From NCBI GenBank assembly GCA_963733145.1, contig CAVTCJ010000005.1:62001-126000 (forward strand): a DNA stretch of 64,000 nucleotides. The letters are read 5' to 3'. The DNA is from JAHIKV01 sp963733145 (lineage in GTDB: Bacteria; Planctomycetota; Planctomycetia; Pirellulales; Thermoguttaceae). Of the stretch, positions 17,206-24,756 are shown piece after piece. The position numbers and the translations under genes are program-made. How positions within the stretch are numbered: the stretch's first letter is position 1; each line of letters opens with the position of its first letter. The notes under the pieces were generated by a model. That model had not been told where the DNA came from and ran no database searches. It saw nothing but the letters and a program-made list of their open reading frames with translations.

Positions 17206-18018
17206 GTGAGATCACTTCATTTAGCGATTGCGGCCGTTCTGCTTGCGGCAGGCGCGCTGACGGCTGCGGCCCAGGATCGTGTCGCCCGTGTGCCGAATGC
17301 CACGGATCAAGCGGCTGCCGCCGGCAAAGCCCAGGCGACATTGGATCGGGCGGCAGCGGCCCACAAGTACGTATTCCTGTTCTTCTGGCGAGATAAGAAC
17401 GCGCAGACCGACAGGGCGTGGAGCGCCTTCCAGACAGCCGCAGCCAAAATTGCGGATTCGGCCGAAGCGGCGTCGATTCGAGTCACCGATCCGGCCGAGA
17501 AACGGCTGGTGGACAAATACAACGTGAGCCGTTCTCCCATGCCGCTCGTGCTGGCTATTGCCCCCTGCGGCGCGATTACCAAAGGCATCACGAAGACGTT
17601 CGACGAAAAACAACTTCGCGCCGCGTTCGTCAGCCGTTGTACGGCCGAGTGCATGAAGGCCCTTCAGGAGAGCAAGCTCGTGCTGCTGTGCGTCGAGCAT
17701 TTGTCGCCGCAGATCACGCAGGTGTCGCTGCAAAAGGGGGTGCGGGACTTCACGGCGGACGGGCAGTACGCCGGGAAGAGCGCGGTTGTGGTCCTCAACG
17801 CCAATGATCCCACGGAGGCGTCATTTCTCAAGGACCTTCGCGTCGATCCGCGAACAAACGCGCGGGTCACGGTTCTGATGGCTCCGCCCGCCGCCGTCGT
17901 CGGCACTTTTGTGGGCGATGTCACGGAGGCGCAACTCGTTGCCAAGCTCAAGGCGGCCCAGTCCGGCTGCTGCCCCGGGGGCAAATGTGGTCCCGGCGGC
18001 TGTTGCCCGGCAAAATAG
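17206..18018 (+). CDS. Secreted tandem thioredoxin-like protein, paralogue of the preceding gene
   Basis: Same architecture: signal peptide MRSLHLAIAAVLLAAGALTA cut after AAAQ, thioredoxin-like half HKYVFLFFWRDKNAQTDRAW without CxxC, SRSPMPLVLAIAPCGAITKG, and a second half ending QSGCCPGGKCGPGGCCPAK. GTG 17206 is chosen because CGGAGGAG at 17191-17198 is ideally spaced; the longer frame has no better signal. It arose with the previous gene by tandem duplication. Extra cysteines in the tail, six against four, suggest the tail is under selection for metal or thiol binding. Confidence 0.75.
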   Translation: MRSLHLAIAAVLLAAGALTAAAQDRVARVPNATDQAAAAGKAQATLDRAAAAHKYVFLFFWRDKNAQTDRAWSAFQTAAAKIADSAEAASIRVTDPAEKRLVDKYNVSRSPMPLVLAIAPCGAITKGITKTFDEKQLRAAFVSRCTAECMKALQESKLVLLCVEHLSPQITQVSLQKGVRDFTADGQYAGKSAVVVLNANDPTEASFLKDLRVDPRTNARVTVLMAPPAAVVGTFVGDVTEAQLVAKLKAAQSGCCPGGKCGPGGCCPAK

Positions 18019-18039
18019 CATCTCTTGCGGAAAGTCCGT

Positions 18040-18122
18040 GTAGGGTGGGTCAAGCGAAGCGCTGCCCCACCAACTGCGGGAAAGGACGGTGGTGGGGCAG
18101 CGCTTCGCTTGACCCACCCTAC
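18040..18122. repeat. GTAGGGTGGG(A/T)CAAGCGAAGCGC palindrome, copy
   Basis: Arms GTAGGGTGGGTCAAGCGAAG and complement surround about 20 bp. This REP-like family is the most frequent in the window: also 24391, 38031 (inside aroF), 46359, 50415, 52205, 53870 and 59787, with fragments at 27838 and 59041. Confidence 0.75.
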
Positions 18123-18160
18123 TTTCCGCAACAGAAACAAAATAGGAGGTTTTTTAGATC

Positions 18161-19372
18161 ATGCGATTACGAACCCTCGTGCTGCGCGAAATCTTCGAGC
18201 GTAAGAGTCAACTGCTAACCAGTTTCGTGGCGATCCTGTTGGGAATCACGGTGATTGTCTCGATCAAGAACATCTCGCATTATTCCGAGATGGCGGTGGC
18301 GCGGGAAATGGATTCTCTGGGAGCGAATGTCCTCGTGCTGCCCAAGTCGGCCACCTTGCAGGACTATTACGCGGCCGACATGCAGAGCGAGACGATACCC
18401 GAGGAATACGTCACGCAACTGGCGATGTCGGACCTGCAAGGGCTGGACAATCTTTCGCCGAAGTTGTCAGTGCCGGTTCGGCTACAGGGCAAGAACTTCA
18501 CGCTAACCGGCATTCTGCCCAAGAACGAGTTTCAGGCGAAGGCTGCCTGGGGCGGCGCGGGCATTTTCGCGCGGCCCATCGGCTGTGGAGCTTCGGTCGG
18601 CATGATGGGTTCCGACGACAAAAAGACGCTCGCCCGCAAGCGGGTCATCGAAACGCTCACGGACAATGAGGTCCTTTTGGGGGCGGACGTTGCCGGAAAG
18701 CTCGGCCTGCAAGACGGGGAAACGCTCACTCTGCTCGGCAAGAAGTTCAACGTCACGGCGGTGCTGCCGCAGACGGGAACGGTGGACGACTCCCGCATCT
18801 TCGCCCATCTGCACACGGTGCAGGACCTGACGAAGAAGGGACCGGTCATCAACGCCATCGAAGTTATCGGCTGCTGCCAAGAGATTTCCCAGGGGCTGGT
18901 GGCGAAGGTCAACCGCCTGTTGCCCGATGCCAAGGTCGTCACGATCGCCCAAATCGCCAATTCGCAGATCAAGATCAACCGGATGATGGCGAATCTGTCG
19001 CTAATGTTTCTTGGTGATTATCATCTTCGTCGGCGGCGCGAGTATCGCCAATTATATGTACGCCAATGTCTTCGAGCGGCGGCGGGAAATTGGTACGCTG
19101 ATGGCACTGGGAGCCGACTCGCGGCTGGTCTTGAAGGTTTTTCTGTTGAAGGCCCTGCTCTTGGGCGCTGCCGGCGGAGTTGGGGGGTACGTGCTGGGTA
19201 CGGTTCTGGCCGTAGTGCTCGGTCCCCGGTTGGCCGGCGTGCCGGTGCTGCCGATGCCTATGCTGGCGTTGGCGGCAGTTGGCATCTCTGTCGGCCTGAC
19301 CCTTGCCGCGAGTTACTTCCCGGCCCGCGCGCCGCCCGGCTTGACCCTTGTGCCACATTCCAGGAGGTTTGA
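18161..19372 (+). CDS. FtsX/MacB-like ABC permease, two frameshifts
   Basis: N-terminal helix LTSFVAILLGITVIVSIKNI, periplasmic domain with LGANVLVLPKSATLQDYYAA and a cysteine motif VIGCCQEISQGLV. After an indel near 19008 the frame gives IIIFVGGASIANYMYANVFE, RRREIGTLMALGADSRL and the remaining helices. A second indel near 19330 restores RAARLDPCATFQEV, stop 19372. The arrangement fits a full FtsX permease of about 400 residues. RBS AGGAGG at 18145-18150. It pairs with the ATPase at 19466. GCC and GCG cysteine pairs in the periplasmic loop are unusual and may bind substrate. Confidence 0.8.
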   Translation: MRLRTLVLREIFERKSQLLTSFVAILLGITVIVSIKNISHYSEMAVAREMDSLGANVLVLPKSATLQDYYAADMQSETIPEEYVTQLAMSDLQGLDNLSPKLSVPVRLQGKNFTLTGILPKNEFQAKAAWGGAGIFARPIGCGASVGMMGSDDKKTLARKRVIETLTDNEVLLGADVAGKLGLQDGETLTLLGKKFNVTAVLPQTGTVDDSRIFAHLHTVQDLTKKGPVINAIEVIGCCQEISQGLVAKVNRLLPDAKVVTIAQIANSQIKINRMMANLSLMFLGDYHLRRRREYRQLYVRQCLRAAAGNWYADGTGSRLAAGLEGFSVEGPALGRCRRSWGVRAGYGSGRSARSPVGRRAGAADAYAGVGGSWHLCRPDPCRELLPGPRAARLDPCATFQEV

Positions 19373-19462
19373 GGTAAAAAGGGGACAGGTCCAATTTGTG
19401 CGCAGCACCCTTTGGGCCGTTCCGGCAAATTGGACCTGTCCCCTTTTTCCCAGGAGGTTTGA
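19360..19462. repeat. Palindrome bounded by a 13-bp direct repeat carrying the stop and RBS
   Basis: GGGGACAGGTCCAATTTG ... CAAATTGGACCTGTCCCC arms (19381-19444) with A/T runs at each side. The sequence CCAGGAGGTTTGA occurs immediately before (19360-19372, where TGA is the permease stop) and after (19450-19462, where AGGAGG is the ATPase ribosome site). Removing one copy plus the hairpin would restore a compact permease-ATPase junction, so the hairpin looks inserted with duplication of its target. Confidence 0.75.
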
Positions 19463-19465
19463 CCC

Positions 19466-20188
19466 ATGTTGAAGATGGAAAACGTCACCAAAGCCTATCC
19501 GCATCGTGGCCAAACGGTCACGGCCCTGGATAACGCAACGGTTACAATTCCGCGAGGCGATTTTGTCTCGATCGTAGGACCCAGCGGCAGCGGCAAGAGC
19601 ACCCTGCTGTTGATGCTGGGCGGGATGCTCTCGCCGTCCCAAGGCCGGATTCTGCTGGAAGATCATTCGGTCTATGACATGAATCCAAGTGATCGCGCCA
19701 GGTTGCGGCGCGAGAAGGTCGGCTTCGTGTTCCAGACGTTCAATCTGGTGCCCTATCTCTCGGCGCTGGAAAATGTTCAGATTCCTCTCTTTCTCGCCAA
19801 AATGGACGAAGATGCTCAAGAGGAGCGAGCGGTGGCTCTCTTGGAACGAGTCGGCTTGAGCGACCGGCTTCACCATAAGCCGTGCGAACTGAGCGTTGGC
19901 CAGCAACAAAGGGTAGCCTTGGCTCGGATGTTGGCCAATGATCCCGCTATAATCCTGGCCGATGAGCCGACGGGCAATCTCGATCCCGAAACCAGCCGGC
20001 AGATCATCGGCTTCTTGGAGGAGTTCAACGAGGAAGGCCGAACCATCGTGATGGTGACACACGACCCTAATGCCGCCCGGCGGGCCAAGAGAGTTTTGAG
20101 ACTGACCAGCGGGGCCATCGTATCGGAGAACGTCGTCGATGCCTCCAAGAAGCCGGCGGACGGAGCGGATGCCCGCGATGCCGCTTGA
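19466..20188 (+). CDS. MacB/LolD-like ABC ATPase
   Basis: Intact 240-residue ATPase: Walker A GPSGSGKST, Q-loop GFVFQTFNLV, Walker B IILADEPTGNLDPET and H-loop MVTHDPN. The signature region reads ELSVGQQQRVALARM, with Val where LSGGQ has the first Gly; this substitution is visible in the sequence. AGGAGG at 19452-19457 lies 8 bp before ATG. With the permease it forms a second export module of the island; an adaptor gene is not adjacent. The C-terminal extension SKKPADGADARDAA is polar and untypical. Confidence 0.85.
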   Translation: MLKMENVTKAYPHRGQTVTALDNATVTIPRGDFVSIVGPSGSGKSTLLLMLGGMLSPSQGRILLEDHSVYDMNPSDRARLRREKVGFVFQTFNLVPYLSALENVQIPLFLAKMDEDAQEERAVALLERVGLSDRLHHKPCELSVGQQQRVALARMLANDPAIILADEPTGNLDPETSRQIIGFLEEFNEEGRTIVMVTHDPNAARRAKRVLRLTSGAIVSENVVDASKKPADGADARDAA

Positions 20189-20295
20189 CACCCCACTTGT
20201 GTGCGGCAAATATGACTGGCGCGAACAATAGGGAGGCTGTATAACTTGGGTTGGCGTCTTGGTTTTAGCATAATGCCACACAGGAGGAAATTGCG

Positions 20296-21715
20296 ATGGC
20301 ACTACCCAAGTTGGACCGGAAGGCCTACGAAGAGCAGATGCGAGCGGAGTTCGAGCGTGCGTTGCGGGAGGTAGCCGAGGCGGTGGACAGTGCGCCGCAG
20401 GGTCGAGTGATTCGCGATAGCGAAGAGAAAGCGAGGGATGCCTTGGATTGCTTTCGCCAGGTCGCCTACGAAAAGGCGATCCAGATGAAAGTCAACGCGG
20501 CGGAAGCCGCTTTTCCCCCCTCCGAACAGCGCCGCGACGGGAAAGAAGAAACGGCATAAAGGAAAGCAGTCCACCAGCATCCTGACCATCAATGGGCGGA
20601 TTGATGTTTGGCGGATTCGTTGGCACTGACGACAGGAAGGAAGCGAAACGCCGGCAGACCGCTGGTTGGACGAAGCCGAAGCGACGATCAGCGAAGGGGT
20701 GCGGGAGATGGCGTGTCGGTTGAATCAAGATTCAGCTAGTTTTGCCAAGACCGCGGCCAATCTGGCGCGTGCGGCGCATTGGTCCATCAGCAAGGAAGCG
20801 TTGCGGCAGTTGATCGAAGGGGAGGGCAAGGCGGTGTTGCGGGTCTTGCAGCGCGGGGAGTTGCAGCCGCCGTGGACGGCTGCGGACTGCCGCACGACCG
20901 AGGGCGTTTCCCGGCTGTATCTGGGGTGTGACGGCGTCCAAGTGCCGCTGGTCACCGCGGAAGAGAAGCAGAAGCGGCGGACGAAGATTCGCGAAAAACG
21001 GCGCCGGCGCGGCCGTCGCTGTCGGCCCTTGCCTCGCGCGAAAACGGGGGCCGATCAGGCCTACAAGGAATTCAAGGTGGCCAACTTCTATGACGAAACG
21101 ATGAAGCACCGCTATGTGGGGGCGACCAGCGGCAACCACGAAGCGGCGGGGCGTTTGATGCAGCGGATGGCGTGCCAACTAGAGTTGCCCAAGGCAGAGG
21201 AGAAGGTGGCCAACGTGGACGGGGCCCCCTGGATTCGCAACCAGATCGAGTTTCACGGTTTGGTGGACGCCATCGGCTTGGACTTTTATCACCTGCGGGA
21301 GAACCTACAGAAGAGCCGCCGGATTGTGTTTGGCGAAGAGTCCGCGCAGGGCAAGACGTGGCTGGAGGAAGTGATGCACACGTTTCGGCACGTGGGCTAC
21401 GATTCCGCTTGGGACCAACTGGTGGCTTGGCGTTCTCCCTTGCGATCGCCGACCAAACGAAAGGAAGCCAACCGCCTGATGCACTACGTGGCGGAGCGTA
21501 AACCAATGATCCGTTACCCCGAGTTCCGCCGTCGCGGCTGGCAGATTGGCAGCGGGCCCACGGAAAGCGAGTGCAAGACCACCACGCACCGGGTCAAGGG
21601 CCGCGGTCGCCGCTGGGATGGCTCCAACGCCGAAGCGATGATGGCCCTTGCGTGCCTGGACGACAGCCGCATGTGGCAAACTTACTGGAAAACCCTAAAT
21701 CCTACAAAGATTTAG
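20296..21715 (+). pseudogene. ISKra4-type transposase with one frameshift and one in-frame TGA
   Basis: The N-terminal part MALPKLDRKAYEEQMRAEFE runs to 20559. A one-base shift at AAAGAAGAAAC (about 20540) leads into KKKRHKGKQSTSILTINGRI and DVWRIRWH, then TGA (20627-20629). The same frame continues RQEGSETPADRWLDEAEATI through to the end. The C-terminal part has VANVDGAPWIRNQIE and the ISKra4-like RRGWQIGSGPTESECKTTTH. Together they would give about 470 residues. Ends of the element could not be fixed. Either a slightly decayed copy or, less likely, two read errors. Confidence 0.75.
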
Positions 21716-21772
21716 CGATTGCCAGAAAATATGGCCGCACACCCCCACTTCTGGTATTGGATATTATGGAGG

Positions 21773-21848
21773 GAAAAAGGGGACCGTCCCCATTTGCCGG
21801 AACGGCCCGGAGGGTGCTTCGCACAAATGGGGACTGTCCCCTTTTTCC
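21773..21848. repeat. GGGGACCGTCCCCATTTG palindrome
   Basis: Arms AAAAAGGGGACCGTCCCCAT and ATGGGGACTGTCCCCTTTTT with CCGGAACGGCCCGGAGGGTG in the loop. The loop is nearly the same as in the copies at 19381-19444 and 29987-30061 (GCCGGAACGGCC and GTGCTTCGCAC variants), so these three form one subfamily. It sits upstream of the third arsR. Confidence 0.7.
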
Positions 21849-21900
21849 CACGATCACCCCGGATGGCGTATCCTGTGTATGCCAGCACCAAGCCCCTGAT

Positions 21901-22275
21901 ATGGTAAAGACAACATCAACCGAGTTGTCCGGCGGCACCGACTCGATGTTTCGGGCCTTTTCTGATCGCACTCGTCTGCGGATTCTGCATGTCCTTTTGG
22001 GCGGAGAACTTTGCGTCGGAGACATTGTGGAAATCTTGCAAGCCCCGCAGCCGCGCATCTCGCGGCACCTGGCCTACCTGCGAAAGGCCAATCTGGTTCT
22101 GGTACGCAAGTCGGGCCTGTGGAGCCACTACTGCCTTGCCCCGGCCAAGACGCCGTTTCACAAGAAGCTGCTGGAATGCCTCGCAAAATGTTTCGGCGAA
22201 GTGCCGGAACTCCAAGCCGACACCGCGCGGGCCGCCAAGCTCAGGAAAGCCGGCGGCTGTTGTCCAAAGTCGTAA
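21901..22275 (+). CDS. arsR: ArsR-family regulator preceding arsM
   Basis: 124-residue winged-helix protein: MFRAFSDRTRLRILHVLLGG, ELCVGDIVEILQAPQPRISR, HLAYLRKANLVLVRKSGLWS. Only one cysteine is left in the ELCVGD site where classical ArsR has ELCVCD. A tail with AGGCCPKS adds a cysteine pair, as in ArsR types that sense with C-terminal cysteines. It ends 29 bp before arsM and most likely represses it. Confidence 0.85.
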   Translation: MVKTTSTELSGGTDSMFRAFSDRTRLRILHVLLGGELCVGDIVEILQAPQPRISRHLAYLRKANLVLVRKSGLWSHYCLAPAKTPFHKKLLECLAKCFGEVPELQADTARAAKLRKAGGCCPKS

Positions 22276-22304
22276 TCACCGCTCGTCACAAGGAGTTGGA
22301 AAGT

Positions 22305-23192
22305 ATGGCGGAAAACATCGAACAAGTGGTCCAATCGAAATATGCCTCGGTGGCCAAGAGCGGTTTATCGACTGCTCATGCAGGCGTGCGGGCCGTGGCC
22401 GAGGCGTTCGGCTACACGCCGGAACAACTGGCCTCGATTCCGGCCGAAGCGAATATGGGCGTTTCCTGCGGCAATCCGACCGCGTTCGCCAGTCTGAAAC
22501 CGGGCGAAACGGTGGTGGACCTCGGTTGCGGCGGCGGACTGGACGTGTTTCTGGCCGCGGCGCGGGTTGGGCCGACAGGCAAGGCGATCGGCATCGACAT
22601 GACGCCCGAGATGCTTGAGTTGGCCCGCCGCAACGCCGCCAAAGGCAACGCAGGCCGACCGATCACGAACGTCGAGTTCCATCAGGCCACGATCGACAAA
22701 CTGCCGTTGCCCGACGCCTCGGTCGATTGCGTGATTAGCAACTGCGTCATCAATCTGGCCCCGGACAAGCCGGCCGTGTTTGGGGAGATCGTCAGGGTGT
22801 TGAAGCCCGGCGGACGATTGGCCGCAAGCGACATCGCCCTGAAAAAGCCGCTGCCGCCGGAGGTTGCCGGCGACCTGAGTGCTTATGTCGGCTGCATTGC
22901 CGGAGCCGTTCCCATCGAGCAGTATCGCCGCCAACTCGTGGAAGCCGGCTTTGCCGAACCAGAGATCATCGACACCGGCAGCGACTTGAACGCCTACGCC
23001 AAAGTCGAGAATCAATCGGGCTGCTGTTCTCCGCAGATGGGATCGGCGCTGCCAATGGTTCCGACAAGTTGCTGCTCGTCCAGCCCGTCCGACAAAGCAG
23101 ACTTGCATCGACAACTGGCCGACCTGCTTCGACGATACGATGTGAACGAGTATGCCGCCAGCGTTCGGGTTTATGCCGTGAAGCCGGTCTGA
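22305..23192 (+). CDS. arsM: Arsenite S-adenosylmethionine methyltransferase
   Basis: Methylates As(III) using SAM. Motif I VVDLGCGGGLDVFLAA lies near residue 68, followed by GIDMTPEMLELARR and VISNCVINLAPDKPAVFGEI. The ArsM-type cysteines are seen in GVSCGNP, VISNCVIN, YVGCIAGA and the tail SGCCSPQMG. The 295-residue length is usual. GGAGTTGGAAAGT precedes ATG 22305. Placed after arsR as in many ars operons. The SCCSSS segment near residue 255 adds further cysteines and sets it apart from the plain enzyme. Confidence 0.92.
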   Translation: MAENIEQVVQSKYASVAKSGLSTAHAGVRAVAEAFGYTPEQLASIPAEANMGVSCGNPTAFASLKPGETVVDLGCGGGLDVFLAAARVGPTGKAIGIDMTPEMLELARRNAAKGNAGRPITNVEFHQATIDKLPLPDASVDCVISNCVINLAPDKPAVFGEIVRVLKPGGRLAASDIALKKPLPPEVAGDLSAYVGCIAGAVPIEQYRRQLVEAGFAEPEIIDTGSDLNAYAKVENQSGCCSPQMGSALPMVPTSCCSSSPSDKADLHRQLADLLRRYDVNEYAASVRVYAVKPV

Positions 23193-23229
23193 AGTGTCTG
23201 TCTGACCGCAAGCGTAGCATTCACAATCC

Positions 23230-23434
23230 GTAACCGTTCACAGGGGACTGTCCCAATTTTCGCGGCGTGAGGGACTTAGCCCCGCGAATGAGCTTTAGCG
23301 CCGCGAAAATGGGACTGTCCCCCTGGGGCGGCGGGAGGGGGACAGGTCCATGTTTTCGGCCCATGCGTTATCCGTGAAATCACGTTTTCACGCCGAAAAA
23401 TGGACCAGTCCCCTGCCGCCCCGTGAACAGTTAC
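23230..23434. mobile_element. 205-bp MITE with IS66-type ends, copy 2
   Basis: Starts GTAACCGTTCACAGGGGACT and ends CCCCGTGAACAGTTAC (one change from GTGAACGGTTAC). Flanked by perfect 8-bp direct repeats CACAATCC (23222-23229 and 23435-23442). Two internal hairpins: GGGGACTGTCCC...GGGACTGTCCCC and GGGGGACAGGTCCATGTTTT...ATGGACCAGTCCCC. Confidence 0.9.
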
Positions 23435-23442
23435 CACAATCC

Positions 23443-23791
23443 AATAGTGCCAAGATGGCCCGATGATCGGCCTCTGGCAGCCGGTGGCCGTCAGTCCCCA
23501 CATCTTGCAGCAGGTGCTATGGGACGGTCATGCTACTTGTGGCGTTTGTGCCGAAGCCGATCAATCTCGGCCGCGCCATCGGACCGGCGTAATCGGCCCT
23601 TGATAATCTCCCCAATGGAATTCGTGCCTTGGTGTCTTTGTGGTAAATACTCCGCCTCCGTTCCGTGCGACCGGCGAAAGGCCATAGTGCAGATGGGTTT
23701 TTTGCCGGTTTTTTCCTCGCCCCACCTCCTGCGACCTATATTTTCGATGTAGCCGGGGGATACACGCCGTCGTTTGCCGGGGGTGTTTGAC
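23443..23791. other. Gene-free stretch downstream of the MITE
   Basis: About 350 bp with no supported gene. The minus strand contains ACCACAAAGACACCAAGGCA near 23625-23645, a sequence I recognise as a frequent non-coding repeat fragment in environmental genomes. Short frames here have no family features. Confidence 0.4.
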
Positions 23792-24322
23792 ATGACCCTG
23801 TTTCAAGTCGAAGTTCCCGTCGCCACCGGTATCGCCGCACTGGCCGCCATCGCCTTCCTGGTCGCCCGGGCCAGGCAGCGGGAGCGGTCGTTCTCGGCCC
23901 TCGACAGCTTGACAATGGTCATTCTGATGTCGCTGACCACCATGGGCGGGATCACTCTGGTCGAGGCCGCTTCAAACTCCGCCAAGGAAGCGGCACTGCG
24001 GGAAAACTTGCACGTCTTTCGCACGCAAATCGAGGCCTACAAGCTCCAGCACGGCGGCGAGGTCCCGCTGCTGTATCAAGGGACCTTCCCGCAACTGACC
24101 GAGGCCACGGACGCCCAAGGCGTGCCGGGCAGACGGGACAGCCATCACCCCTATGGCCCGTACTTTCCCGAAGGAATACCCGCGAATCCGTTGACCGGCC
24201 GGAACGTGATCGTTCCGATCAAAAAAGTCCCCCCGGCCACCCCCAGCGGCAACGGCGGCTGGCTATACCATCAAGAGACCGGCCGGATCATCGCCGATCA
24301 GGCCAAGTTTCTCGACAAGTAG
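23792..24322 (+). CDS. Type II secretion pseudopilin-like protein
   Basis: The protein has one N-terminal helix (GIAALAAIAFLVARARQRER), a second hydrophobic stretch LTMVILMSLTTMGGITLVEA and then NLHVFRTQIEAYKLQHGGEV, TDAQGVPGRRDSHHPYGPYF, NPLTGRNVIVPI and GGWLYHQETGRIIAD. The second half is that of planctomycete G-type pseudopilin proteins, which normally have one N-terminal helix with a prepilin motif. Here a classical GFTLxE cleavage site is not visible. No secretion genes are adjacent. The ATG at 23792 is preferred over 23774. Confidence 0.6.
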   Translation: MTLFQVEVPVATGIAALAAIAFLVARARQRERSFSALDSLTMVILMSLTTMGGITLVEAASNSAKEAALRENLHVFRTQIEAYKLQHGGEVPLLYQGTFPQLTEATDAQGVPGRRDSHHPYGPYFPEGIPANPLTGRNVIVPIKKVPPATPSGNGGWLYHQETGRIIADQAKFLDK

Positions 24323-24375
24323 GACGGATTTCCTAATCCGTCCGGGTTTGTGGACGGATTAGGAAATCCGTCCTA
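24320..24375. repeat. GTAGGACGGATTTCCTAATCCGTCC palindrome
   Basis: Arms TAGGACGGATTTCCTAATCC and its complement with GGGTTTGT in the loop. The left arm includes the TAG stop of the pseudopilin gene, so the hairpin begins at its last codon and could serve as terminator. Confidence 0.7.
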
Positions 24376-24390
24376 CAAATACGAGACAGG

Positions 24391-24481
24391 CAGGGTGGGA
24401 TAAGCGAAGCGCAGTCCCGCCAACGTCCCAACCGAGCATGGAGAATCATGGTGGGACTGCGCTTCGCTTGTCCCACCCTAC
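24391..24481. repeat. CAGGGTGGGATAAGCGAAGCGC palindrome
   Basis: Copy of the frequent GTAGGGTGGGACAAGCGAAG family with a loop of about 35 bp, between convergent genes. Confidence 0.7.
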
Positions 24482-24512
24482 GTTCCGCAACGGAATCGAA
24501 TTAGAAGCCGCC

Positions 24513-24698
24513 CTACCGCTTTTCCAACTCCCAGCGCTGGGCGATGATCTCTCCGCCGGGGGTCAGCGAGCGGAGCTTCTCGGCCATCGTCACGCGCTCC
24601 GAGACGGTGGCTTTCTCCAGTTTCCGAGCGAGGGTGGAGATTTTTTTACGACGATGCCGGCGGCGGCGGATTTCCTTCTTGCGTTCGCTACAACTCAC
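24513..24698 (-). CDS. DUF6800-type small basic protein
   Basis: A 61-residue protein MSCSERKKEIRRRRHRRKKI with STLARKLEKATVSERVTMAE and KLRSLTPGGEIIAQRW. Short, strongly basic proteins with this order of motifs (ERxKEIRRRRHR, EKATVSE, LRxLTPG) are widespread in planctomycetes and are grouped as DUF6800. Function is unknown; nucleic-acid binding is suggested only by charge. It lies 58 bp before the bioB stop on the same strand. Confidence 0.7.
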   Translation of the reverse strand: MSCSERKKEIRRRRHRRKKISTLARKLEKATVSERVTMAEKLRSLTPGGEIIAQRWELEKR

Positions 24699-24756
24699 AC
24701 GTGGCTCCTTGTGTCGATGGACAGAGCAGCCATTATGCCCGAAACCCCGCCGCGGG

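Noticed and set aside
20627..20629. In-frame TGA considered as selenocysteine or other recoding
   Set aside because: The family residue at this place is not cysteine, no SECIS-like hairpin is seen, and a frameshift lies just upstream, so decay or error is simpler.
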